This document shows positions 38,101-49,945 of a stretch of DNA of 64,000 nt, in pieces. Position 1 is the stretch's first letter. Each line of letters starts with the position of its first letter. The position numbers and the translations under genes were made by a program. The notes beneath the pieces were generated by a model that saw nothing but the letters and a program-made list of their open reading frames with translations, had not been told where the DNA came from and ran no database searches. This stretch comes from Hippophae tibetana (lineage: Eukaryota > Streptophyta > Magnoliopsida > Rosales > Elaeagnaceae): positions 38,221,843 through 38,285,842 of the forward strand of contig CM072810.1 in NCBI GenBank assembly GCA_037013495.1, in the 5' to 3' direction.

Positions 38101-40652
38101 ATCAAGCATAGTGGTACGAGCGAAGCTATTTTGACACAATTGTTAGATATGATGAATCTAATACCAATGAAGGAAAATATCTATACTTTCCCATATATTT
38201 ACTAAATTTCTTAGAAAGAAAAAACCTGTTTTTAGGGATTTAAAAAAAAAAGGTAATCCGAGCTCTAAAATGATTATTTCAATGAATTTATAGTTGTATT
38301 TCTTCCAAGCAACTTCAAACATTTTGGAGACCACTCAAATAGGCATTTGAGAAAAAAACTAAATCTAGAACTATGCAGCTGAACAGAAATTTTGAACTCT
38401 ATATCATGCAAGAGGATGAAACTTTGAACAAATTCTACGCAGGTTTTTCAATCAATTTCAACTACCCGTACAATTTGGATGGACCTATTTGGAAAAAAAA
38501 GTAGATTGAGAAAATTGTTGTTAGCCTACATTATCATTTTTAAGAAAAAGATACCTTGCTTAAATCCATATAGAAGGCCTGTGAACTTACTGTTAAATGA
38601 ATCAGTTGGAAAATTATTCGAACGGCATCACTAGTTACCAAGTTGATGGCAATCCATTGTCGTGGACGGAAAGAGCTTGACTTTATAGACATCAAATATA
38701 GTGGTACGAGCGAAGCTATTTTGACACAATTGGTAGAAATGATGAATCTAATACCAATGAAGAGAAAATAGCTATACTTTCCAATAGATTTAATACATTT
38801 CTAAGAAAGAATAAACCCATTTTTAGGGATTTTCAGAAAAGGTAATCCGAGCTCTAAAATAAGTATTTCAATGAATTTATAGTTGTATTTCTTCCAAGCA
38901 ACTTCAAACATTTTGGAGACCACTCATATAGGAATTTGAGCAAAAAAATAAATCTAGAACTATGCAGCTGAACATAAATTTTGAACTCTATATAATGCAA
39001 GAGGATGAAACTTTGAACAAATTCTATGCAGGTTTTTCAATCATTATCAACTACCCGTACAATTTGGATGTACCTATTTAAAACAAAAGTAGATTGAGAA
39101 AATTGTTGTTAGCCTACATTATCATTTTCAAGAAAAAGATACCTTGCTTAAATCCATATAGAAGGCATGTGAACTTACCGTTAAATGAATCAGTTGGGAA
39201 ATTATTCGAACTGCATTATTTGTTGCCAAGATGATAGCAATCCACTTTCGTGGACGGAAAGAGCTTGAATTTATAGACATCAAGTATAGTGGTACGAGCG
39301 AAGCAATTTTGACACAATTTTTGGAATTGATGAATCTAATACCAATGAAGAGAAAATATCTATTTTTTCCCATAGATTTACTAAATTTCTTAGAAAGAAT
39401 AAACCCGTTTTTAGGGATTTAAAAAAAAGGTAATTCGAGCCCCAAAATGATTATTTCAATGAGTTTATAGTTGTATTTCTTCCAAGAAACTTCAAACATT
39501 GTGGAGACCACTCATATGGGTATTTGGCCAAAAAATAAATATAGAACTATGCAGCTGAACAAAAATTTTGAACTCTATATCATGCAAGAGGATGAAACTT
39601 TGAACAAATTCTACGCAGGTTTTTCAATCATTATCAACTACCCGTACAATTTGGATGGACCTATTTGGAAAAAAAAGTAGATTGAGAAAATGGTTGTTAG
39701 CCTACATTATCATTTCCAAGAAAAAGATACCTTGCTTAAATCCATATAGAAGGCCTGTGAACTTACTATTAAATGAATCAGTTGGGAAATTATTCGAACT
39801 GCATTATTTGTTGCCAAGATGATAGCAATCCACTTTCGTGGACGGAAAGAGCTTGACTTTATAGACATCAAGTATAGTGGTACGAGCGAAGCTATTTTGA
39901 CACAATTGGTAGAAATGATGAATCTAATACCAATGAAGAGAAAATAGCTATACTTTCCAATAGATTTACTAAATTTCTTAGAAAGAATAAACCCATTTTT
40001 AGGGAATCTCAAAAAAGGTAATCCGAGCTCTAAAATAAGTATTTCAATGAATTTATAGTTGTATTTCTTCCAAGCAACTTCTAACATTTTGGAGACCACT
40101 CATATAGGCATTTGAGCAAAAAAATAAATCTAGAACTATGCAACTGAACATAAATTTTGAACTCTATATAATGCAAGAGGATTAAACTTTGAACAAATTC
40201 TATGCAGGTTTTTCAATCATTATCAACTACCCGTACAATTTGGATGGACCTATTTCAAAAAAAAAGTAGATTGAGAAAATTGTTGTTAGCCTACATTATC
40301 ATTTCCAAGAAAAAGATACCTTGCTTAAATCCATATAGAAGGCATGTGAACTTACTGTTAAATGAATCAGTTGGGAAATTATTCGAACTGCATTATTTGT
40401 TGCGAAGATGATAGCAATCCACTTTCGTGGACGGAAAGAGGTTGAATTTATAGACATCAAGTATAGTGGTACGAGCGAAGCAATTTTGACACAATTTTTA
40501 GAATTGATGAATCTAATACCAATGAAGAGAAAATATCTATACTTTCCCATAGATTTACTAAATTTCTTAGCAAGAATAAAACCGTTTTTAGGGATTTAAA
40601 AAAAAGGTAATCCGAGCCCCATAATGATTATTTCAATGAGGTTATAGTTGTA
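33196..40652. repeat. 7-mer higher-order repeat, 4122 bp, two copies
   Basis: About 33196-36530 recurs at about 37318-40652. Monomer pairs 58/65, 59/66, 60/67, 61/68 and 62/69 are all 4121-4122 bp apart. Marks are AATATCTATTTTTTCCCATAG (60/67), CATATGGGTATTTGGCC (61/68), GAGCCCCATAATGATT (62/69) and AACTTCTAACATTTTGG. Close similarity covers about 3.3 kb of each period. A weaker third instance follows at about 43240-44270 (end of monomer 74 to 76), spaced 4117-4118 bp from monomers 67-69. Confidence 0.88.
36539..39267. repeat. 11-monomer-spaced duplicate, right copy (partner 30061-32789)
   Basis: Monomers 63-67 repeat the order of 52-56. This block overlaps the second copy of the 7-mer, so the same DNA takes part in two different periodicities (7 and 11 units). 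That is expected if a 4-mer duplication (54-56 to 58-60) took place inside an older arrangement. Differences between the partners are few, for example ATATAGCTGAAC here against ATACAGCTGAAC in monomer 53. Confidence 0.85.
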
Positions 40653-40660
40653 TTTCTTCG

Positions 40661-41960
40661 AAGCAACTTCAAACATTGTGGAGACCACTCATATAGGTAT
40701 TTGGTCAAAAAATAAATATAGAACTATACAGCTGAATAAAAATTTTGAACTCTATATCATGCAAGAGGATGAAACTTTGAACAAATTCTACGCAGGTTTT
40801 TCAATCATTATCAATTACCCGTACAATTTGGATGGACCTATTTGGAAAAAAAAGTAGATTGAGAAAATGGTTGTTAGCCTACATTATCATTTTCAAGAAA
40901 AATATACCTAGCTTAAATCCGTATAGAAGGCCTGTGAACTTACTGTTAAATGAATCAGTTGGGAAATTATTCGAACTGCATTATTTGTTGCCAAGATAAT
41001 AGCAATCCACTTTCGTGGACGGATAGAGCTTGACTTTATAGACATCAAGCATAGTGGTACGAGCGAAGCTATTTTGACACAATTGTTAGATATGATGAAT
41101 CTAATACCAATGAAGAGAAAATATCTATACTTTCCCATATATTTACTAAATTTCTTAGAAAGAAAAAACCCGTTTTTAGGGATTTAAAAAAAAAGGTAAT
41201 CCGAGCTCTAAAATAAGTATTGCAACGAATTTATAGTTGTATTTCTTCCAAGCAACTTCAAACATTTTGGAGACCACTCATATAGGCATTTGAGCAAAAA
41301 AATAAAGCTAGAACTATGCAGCCGAACATAAATTTTGAACTCTATATAATGCAAGAGGATGAAGCTTTGAACAAATTCAACGCAGGTTTTTCAATCATTA
41401 TCAACTACCCGTAAAATTTGGATGGACCTATTTGAAAAAAAAAGTAGATTGAGAAAATGGTTGTTAGCCAACATTATCATTTTCAAGAAAAAGATACCTT
41501 GCTTAAATCCATATAGAAGGCCTGTGAACTTACTTTTAAATGAATCAGTTGGAAAATTATTCGAACGGCATCACTAGTTACCAAGTTGATGGCAATCCAT
41601 TGTCGTGGACGGAAAGAGCTTGACTTTATAGACATCAAGTATAGTGTTCCAGTGAAGCTCTTTTGACACAATTGTCAGAAATGATGAATCTAATACCAAT
41701 GAAGAGAAAATAGCTATACTTTCCAATAGATTTACTAAATTTCTTAGAAAGAATAAACCCATTTTTAGGGATTTTCAAAAACGGTAATCCGAGCTCTAAA
41801 ATAAGTATTTCAATGAATTTATAGTTATATTTCTTCCAAGCAACTTCAAACATTTTTGAGACCACTCATCTAGGCATTTGAGCAAAAAAATAAATCTAGA
41901 ACTATGCAGCTGAACATAAATTTTGAACTCTATATAATGCAAGAGGATGAAACTTTGAAC
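40661..41960. repeat. Transition monomers 70-71
   Basis: Monomer 70 opens like 53/64 (CTTCGAAGC, CATTGTGGAG), continues like 54/58 (GACATCAAGCATAGTGG) and ends as a hybrid of the two common 3' ends (GGGATTTAAA followed by AAAATAAG). Monomer 71 has a unique opening (AATAAAGCTAG, GCCGAACATAAATT), then a second half shared with 73 and 77 (CGTAAAATTTGG, TTACTTTTAAATG, CACTAGTTACC). The two units mark the boundary between the 7-mer zone and the next 4-mer. Confidence 0.75.
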
Positions 41961-44900
41961 AAATTCCAAGCAGGTTTTTCAATCATTATCAACTACCCGT
42001 ACAATTTGGATGGACCTATTTAAAAAAAAAGTAGATTGAGAAAATTGTTGTTAGCCGACATTATCATTTTCAAGAAAAAGATACCTTGCTTAAATCCATA
42101 TAGAAGGCATGTGAACTTACTGTTAAATGAATCAGTTGGGAAATTATTCGAACTGCATTATTTGTTGCCAAGATGATAGCAATCCACTTTCGTGGACGGA
42201 AAGAGCTTGAATTTATAGACATCAAGTATAGTGGTACGAGCGAAGCAATTTTGACACAATTTTTAGAATTGATGAATCTAATACCAATGAAGAGAAAATA
42301 TCTATACTTTCCCATAGATTTACTAAATTTCTTAGAAAGAATAAACCCGTTTTTAGGGATTTAAAAAAAAGGTAATCCGAGCCCCAAAATGCTTATTTCA
42401 ATGAGTTTATAGTTGTATTTCTTCCAAGCAACTTCAAACATTGTGGAGACCACTCATATAGGTATTTGGCCAAAAAATAAATATAGAACTATGTAGCTGA
42501 ACACAAATTTTGAACTCTATATCATGCAAGAGGATGAAACTTTGAACAAATTCAACGCAGGTTTTTCAATCATTATCAACTACCCGTAAAATTTGGATGG
42601 ACCTATTTGAAAAAAAAAGTAGATTGAGAAAATGGTTGTTAGCCTACATTATCATTTTCAAGAAAAAGATACCTTGCTTAAATCCATATAGAAGGCCTGT
42701 GAACTTACTTTTAAATGAATCAGTTGGAAAATTATTCGAACGGCATCACTAGTTACCAAGTTGATGGCAATCCATTGTCGTGGACGGAAAGAGCTTGACT
42801 TTATAGACATCAAGTATAGTGGTCGAGTGAAGCTCTTTTGACACAATTGTCAGAAATGATGAATCTAATACCAATGAAGAGAAAATAGCTATACTTTCCA
42901 ATAGATTTACTAAATTTCTTAGAAAGAATAAACCCATTTTTAGGGATTTTCAAAAACGGTAATCCGAGCTCTAAAATAAGTATTTCAATGAATTTATAGT
43001 TGTATTTCTTCCAAGCAACTTCAAACATTTTTGAGACCACTCATATAGGCATTTGAGCAAAAAAATAAATCTAGAACTATGCAGCTGAACATAAATTTTG
43101 AACTCTATATAATGCAAGAGGATCAAACTTTGAACAAATTCTATGCAGGTTTTTCAATCATTATCAACTACCCGTACAATTTGGATGGACCTATTTAAAA
43201 AAAAAAGTAGATTGAGAAAATTTTTGTTAGCCTACATTATCATTTTCAAGAAAAAGATACCTTGCTTAAATCCATATAGAAGGCATGTGAACTTACCGTT
43301 AAATGAATCAGTTGGGAAATTATTCGAACTGCATTATTTGTTGCCAAGATGATAGCAATCCACTTTCGTGGACGGAAAGAGCTTGAATTTATAGACATCA
43401 AGTATAGTGGTACGAGCGAAGCAATTTTGACACAATTTTTAGAATTGATGGATCTAATACCAATGAAGAGAAAATATCTATTTTTTCCCATAGATTTTCT
43501 AAATTTCTTAGAAAGAATAAACCCGTTTTTAGGGATTGAAAAAAAAGGTAATCCGATCCCCAAAATGATTATTTCAATGAGTTTATAGTTGTATTTCTTC
43601 CAAGAAACTTCAAACATTGTGGAGACCACTCATATGCGTATTTGGCCAAAAAATAAATATAGAACTATGCAGCTGAACAAAAATTTTGAACTCTATATCA
43701 TGCAAAAGGATGAAACTTTGAACAAATTCTACGCAGGTTTTTCAATCATTATCAACTACCCGTACAATTTGGATGGACCTATTTGGAAAAAAAAGTAGAT
43801 TGAGAAAATGGTTGTTAGCCTACATTATCATTTCCAAGAAAAAGATACCTTGCTTAAATCCATATAGAAGGCCTATGAACTTACTCTTAAATGAATCAGT
43901 TGGGAAATTATTCGAACTGCATTATTTGTTGCCAAGATGATAGCAATCCACTTTCGTGGACGGAAAGAGCTTGACTTTATAGACATCAAGTATAGTGGTA
44001 CGAGCGAAGCTATTTTGACACAATTATCAGAAATGATGAATCTAATACCAATGAAGAGAAAATAGCTATACTTTCCAATAGATTTACTAAATTTCTTAGA
44101 AAGAATAAACCCATTTTTAGGGATTTTCAAAAAAGGTAATCCGAGCTCTAAAATAAGTATTTCAATGAATTTATAGTTGTATTTCTTCCAAACAACTTCT
44201 AACATTTTGGACACCACTCATATAGGCATTTGAGCAAAAAAAACTAATCTAGAACTATGCAACTGAACATAAATTTTGAACTCTATATAATGCAATAGGA
44301 TGAAACTTTGAACAAATTCCAAGCAGGTTTTTCAATCATTATCAACTACCCGTACAATTTGGATGGACCTATTTAAAAAAAAAGTAGATTGAGAAAATTG
44401 TTGTTAGCCTACATTATCATTTTCAAGAAAAAGATACCTTGCTTAAATCCATATAGAAGGCATGTGAACTTACTGTTAAATGAATCAGTTGGGAAATTAT
44501 TCGAACTGCATTATTTGTTGCCAAGATGATAGCAATCCACTTTCGTGGACGGAAAGAGCTTGAATTTATAGACATCAAGTATAGTGGTACGAGCGAAGCA
44601 ATTTTGACACAATTTTTAGAATTGATGAATCTAATACCAATGAAGAGAAAATATCTATACTTTCCCATAGATTTACTAAATTTCTTAGAAAGAATAAACC
44701 CGTTTTTAGGGATTTAAAAAAAAGGTAATCCGAGCCCCAAAATGCTTATTTCAATGAGTTTATAGTTGTATTTCTTCCAAGCAACTTCAAACATTGTGGA
44801 GACCACTCATATAGGTATTTGGCCAAAAAATAAATATAGAACTATGCAGCTGAACACAAATTTTGAACTCTATATCATGCAAGAGGATGAAACTTTGAAC

Positions 44901-45603
44901 AAATTCAACGCAGGTTTTTCAATCATTATCAACTACCCGTAAAATTTGGATGGACCTATTTGAAAAAAAAACTAGATTGAGAAAATGGTTGTTAGCCTAC
45001 ATTATCATTTTCAAGAAAAAGATACCTTGCTTAAATCCATATAGAAGGCTTGTGAACTTACTTTTAAATGAATCAGTTGGAAAATTATTCGAACGGCATC
45101 ACTAGTTACCAAGTTGATGGCAATCCATTGTCGTGGACGGAAAGAGCTTGACTTTATAGACATCAAGTATAGTGGTCGAGTGAAGCTCTTTTGACACAAT
45201 TGTCAGAAATGATGAATCTAATACCAATGAAGAGAAAATAGCTATACTTTCCAATAGATTTACTAAATTTCTTAGAAAGAATAAACCCATTTTTAGGGAT
45301 TTTCAAAAACGGTAATCCGAGCTCTAAAATAAGTATTTCAATGAATTTATAGTTGTATTTCTTCCAAGCAACTTCAAACATTTTTGAGACCACTCATATA
45401 GGCATTTGAGCAAAAAAATAAATCTAGAACTATGCAGCTGAACATAAATTTTGAACTCTATATAATGCAAGAGGATCAAACTTTGAACAAATTCTATGCA
45501 GGTTTTTCAATCATTATCAACTACCCGTACAATTTGGATGGACCTATTTAAAAAAAAAGTAGATTGAGAAAATTGTTGTTAGCCTACATTATCATTTTCA
45601 AGA
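41960..45603. repeat. 4-mer higher-order repeat, 2353 bp, two copies
   Basis: About 41960-43250 recurs at about 44313-45603: monomers 72/76, 73/77 and 74/78, spaced 2352-2353 bp. Marks are AATTCCAAGCAGG, GAGCCCCAAAATGCTTATTTC, TAGTGGTCGAGTGAAGCTC and GAGGATCAAAC. Members 73 and 77 are the shortest units in the window (587 bp), each lacking bases in the GGTACGAGCG region. The stretch between the copies (end of 74 to 76) belongs to the older 7-mer variant series. Confidence 0.87.
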
Positions 45604-46724
45604 AAAAGATACCTTGCTTAAATCCATATAGAAGGCCTGTGAACTTACTGTTAAATGAATCAGTTGCGAAATTATTCAAACTGCATTATTTGTTGCCAAG
45701 ATAATGGCAATCCAATTTCGTGGACGGAAATAGCTTGACTTTATAGACATCAAGTATAGTGGTACGAACGAAGCAATTTTGACACAATTGTTAGAATTGA
45801 TGAATCTAATACCAATGAAGAGAAAATATCTATACTTTCCCATAGATTTACTAAATTTCTTAGAAAGAATAAACCCGTTGTTAGGGATTTAAAAAAAAGG
45901 TAATCCGATCTCTAAAATGATTATTTCAATGAATTTATAGTTGTATTTCTTCCAAGCAACTTCAAACATTTTGGAGACCACTCATATAGGTATTTGACAA
46001 AAAAATAAATCTAGAACTATGCAGCTGAACAAAAATTTTGAACTCTATATCATGCAAGAGGATGAAACTTTGAACAAATTCTACGCAGGTTTTTCAATCA
46101 TTATCAACTACCCGTACAATTTGGATGGACCTATTTGGAAAAAAAAGTAGATTGAGAAAATGGTTGTTAGCCTACATTATCATTTCCAAGAAAAAGATAC
46201 CTTGCTTAAATCCATATAGAAGGCCTGTGAACTTACTGTTAAATGAATCAGTTGGGAAATTATTCGAACTGTATTATTTGTTGCCAAGATGATAGAAATC
46301 CACTTTCGTGGACGGAAAGACCTTGACTTTATAGACATCAAGTATAGTGGTACAAGCAAAGCTATTTTGACACAATTGTTAGAAATGATGAATCTAATAC
46401 CAATGAAGAGAAAATATCTATAATTTCGCATAGATTTACTAAATTTCTTAGAAAGAATAAACCCGTTTTTAGGGATTTAAAAAAAAGGTAATCCGAGCTC
46501 TAAAATGATTATTTCAATGAATTTATAGTTGTATTTCTTTTAAGAAAATTCAAACATTGTGGAGACCACTCATATAGGTATTTGGCCAAAAAATAAATCT
46601 AAAATTATGCAGCTGAACAAAAAGTTTGAACTCTATATCATGCAAGAGGATGAAACTTTGAACAAATTCTACGCAGGTTTTTCAATCATTATCAACTACC
46701 CGTACAATTTGGATGGACCTATTT
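45604..46724. repeat. Transition monomers 78-80
   Basis: The second half of monomer 79 (45954) is the variant seen in 48, 94 and 99: GTACAAGCAAAGC and ATAATTTCGCATAG. Monomer 80 opens with the variant CTTTTAAGAAAATTC and AATCTAAAATTATGC, seen again in slightly different form in 95 and 100. The arrangement 79-80 therefore prefigures 94-95 and 99-100, 15 and 20 monomers to the right. Confidence 0.78.
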
Positions 46725-49700
46725 GGAAAAAAAAGTAGATTGAGAAAATAGTTGTTAGCCTACATTATCATTTCCAAGAAAAAGATACCTTGCTTAAATC
46801 CATATAGAAGGCTTGTGAACTTACTGTTAAATGAATCAGTTGGGAAATTTTTCGAACTGCAATATTTGGTTCCAAGATGATAGCAATCCACTTTCGTGGA
46901 CGGAAAGAGCTTGACTTTATAGACATCAAGTATAGTGGTACGAGCGAAGCTATTTTGACACAATTGTTAGAAATGATGAATCTAATACCAATGAAGAGAA
47001 AATATCTATACTTTCCAATAGATTTACTAAATTTCTTAGAAAGAATAAACCCATTTTTAGGGATTTTCAAAATAGGTAATCCGAGCTCTAAAATAAGTAT
47101 TTCAATGAATTTATAGTTGTACTTCCTCCAAGCAACTTCAAACATTTTGTAGACCACTCATATAGGCATTTGAGCAAAAAACTAAATCTAGAACTATGCA
47201 GTTGAACATAAATTTTGAACTCTATATCATGCAAGAGGATGAAACTTTGAACAAATTCTACGCAGGTTTTTCAAATATTATCAACTACTCGTACAATTTG
47301 GATGGACCTATTTGGAAAAAAAAGTAGATTGAGAAAATAGTTGTTAGCCTACATTATCATTTCCAAGAAAAAGATACCTTGCTTAAATCCATATAGAAGG
47401 CTTGTGAACTTACTGTTAAATGAATTAGTTGGGAAATTATTCGAACTGCATTATTTGGTTCCAAGATGATAGCAATCCACTTTCGTGGACGGAAAGAGCT
47501 TGACTTTATAGACATCAAGTATAGTGGTACGAGCGAAGCTATTTTGACACAATTGTTAGAAATGATGCATCTAATACCAATGAAGAGAAAATATCTATAC
47601 TTTCCCATAGATTTACTAAATTTCTTAGAAAGAATAAACCCGTTTTTAGGGATTTAAGAAAAAGGTAATCCGAGCTATAAAATGATTATTTCAATGAATT
47701 TATAGTTGTATTTCTTCCAAGCGACTTCAAACATTTTGGAGACCACTCATATAGGCATTTGAGCAAAAAACTAAATCTAGAACTATGCAGCTGAACATAA
47801 ATTTTGAACTCTATATCATGCAAGAGGATAAAACTTTGAACAAATTCTACGCAGGTTTTTCAATCAATTTCAACTACCCGTACAATTTGGATGGACCTAT
47901 TTGGAAAAAAAAGTAGATTGAGAAAATTGTTGTTAGCCTACATTATCATTTTCAAGAAAAAGATACCTTGCTTAAATCCATATAGAAGGCCTGTGAACTT
48001 ACTGTTAAATGAATGAGTTGGGAAATTATTCGAACTGCATTATTTGTTGCCAAGATGATGGCAATCCACTTTCGTGGACGGAAATAGCTTGACTTTATAG
48101 ACATCAAGTATAGTGGTACGAACGAAGCTATTTTGACACAATTGTTAGAAATGATGAATCTAATACCAATGAAGAGAAAATAGCTATACTTTCCAATAGA
48201 TTTACTAAATTTCTTAGAAAGAATAAACCCATTTTTAGGGATTTTCAAAAAAGGTAATCCGAGCTCTAAAATAAGTATTTCAATGAATTTATAGTTGTAC
48301 TTCCTCCAAGCAACTTCAAACATTTTGGAGACCACTCATATAGGCATTTGAGCAAAAAACTAAATCTAGAACTATGCAGTTGAACATAAATTTTGAACTC
48401 TATATCATGCAAGAGGATGAAACTTTGAACAAATTCTACGCAGGTTTTTCAAATATTATCAACTACTCGTACAATTTGGATGGACCTATTTGGAAAAAAA
48501 AGTAGATTGAGAAAATAGTTGTTAGCCTACATTATCATTTCCAAGAAAAAGATACCTTGCTTAAATCCATATAGAAGGCTTGTGAACTTACTGTTAAATG
48601 AATCAGTTGGGAAATTTTTCGAACTGCATTATTTGGTTCCAAGATGATAGCAATCCACTTTCGTGGACGGAAAGAGCTTGACTTTATAGACATCAAGTAT
48701 AGTGGTACGAGCGAAGCTATTTTGACACAATTGTTAGAAATGATGAATCTAATACCAATGAAGAGAAAATATCTATACTTTCCAATAGATTTACTAAATT
48801 TCTTAGAAAGAATAAACCCATTTTTAGGGATTTTCAAAAAAGGTAATCCGAGCTCTAAAATAAGTATTTCAATGAATTTATAGTTGTACTTCCTCCAAGC
48901 AACTTCAAACATTTTGGAGACCACTCATATAGGCATTTGAGCAAAAAACTAAATCTAGAACTATGCAGTTGAACATAAATTTTGAACTCTATATCATGCA
49001 AGAGGATGAAACTTTGAACAAATTCTACGCAGGTTTTTCAAATATTATCAACTACTCGTACAATTTGGATGGACCTATTTGGAAAAAAAAGTAGATTGAG
49101 AAAATAGTTGTTAGCCTACATTATCATTTCCAAGAAAAAGATACCTTGCTTAAATCCATATAGAAGGCTTGTGAACTTACTGTTAAATGAATCAGTTGGG
49201 AAATTATTCGAACTGCATTATTTGGTTCCAAGATGATAGCAATCCACTTTCGTGGACGGAAAGAGCTTGACTTTATAGACATCAAGTATAGTGGTACGAG
49301 CGAAGCTATTTTGACACAATTGTTAGAAATTATGCATCTAATACCAATGAAGAGAAAATATCTATACTTTCCCATAGATTTACTAAATTTCTTAGAAAGA
49401 ATAAACCCGTTTTTAGGGATTTAAGAAAAAGGTAATCCGAGCTATAAAATGATTATTTCAATGAATTTATAGTTGTATTTCTTCCAAGCGACTTCAAACA
49501 TTTTGGAGACCACTCATATAGGCATTTGAGCAAAAAACTAAATCTAGAACTATGCAGCTGAACATAAATTTTGAACTCTATATCATGCAAGAGGATAAAA
49601 CTTTGAACAAATTCTACGCAGGTTTTTCAATCAATTTCAACTACCCGTACAATTTGGATGGACCTATTTGGAAAAAAAAGTAGATCGAGAAAATTGTTGT

Positions 49701-49945
49701 TAGCCTACATTATCATTTTCAAGAAAAAGATACCTTGCTTAAATCCATATAGAAGGCCTGTGAACTTACTGTTAAATGAATGAGTTGGGAAATTATTCGA
49801 ACTGCATTATTTGTTGCCAAGATGATGGCAATCCACTTTCGTGGACGGAAATAGCTTGACTTTATAGACATCAAGTATAGTGGTACGAACGAAGCTATTT
49901 TGACACAATTGTTAGAAATGATGAATCTAATACCAATGAAGAGAA
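46725..49945. repeat. 3-mer higher-order repeat, 1767 bp, two copies
   Basis: About 46725-48178 recurs at about 48492-49945, with monomers 80/83 (second halves), 81/84 and 82/85 spaced 1766-1767 bp. Marks are GAAATTTTTCGAAC (80/83), TTTCAAATATTATCAACTACTC with TGCAGTTGAAC (81/84), GATGCATCTAATACC or its variant (81/84), CTTCCAAGCGACTTC with GAGGATAAAAC and GGAAATAGCTTGAC (82/85). The copies separate at the 3' ends of 82 (type B) and 85 (type A). Confidence 0.88.
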
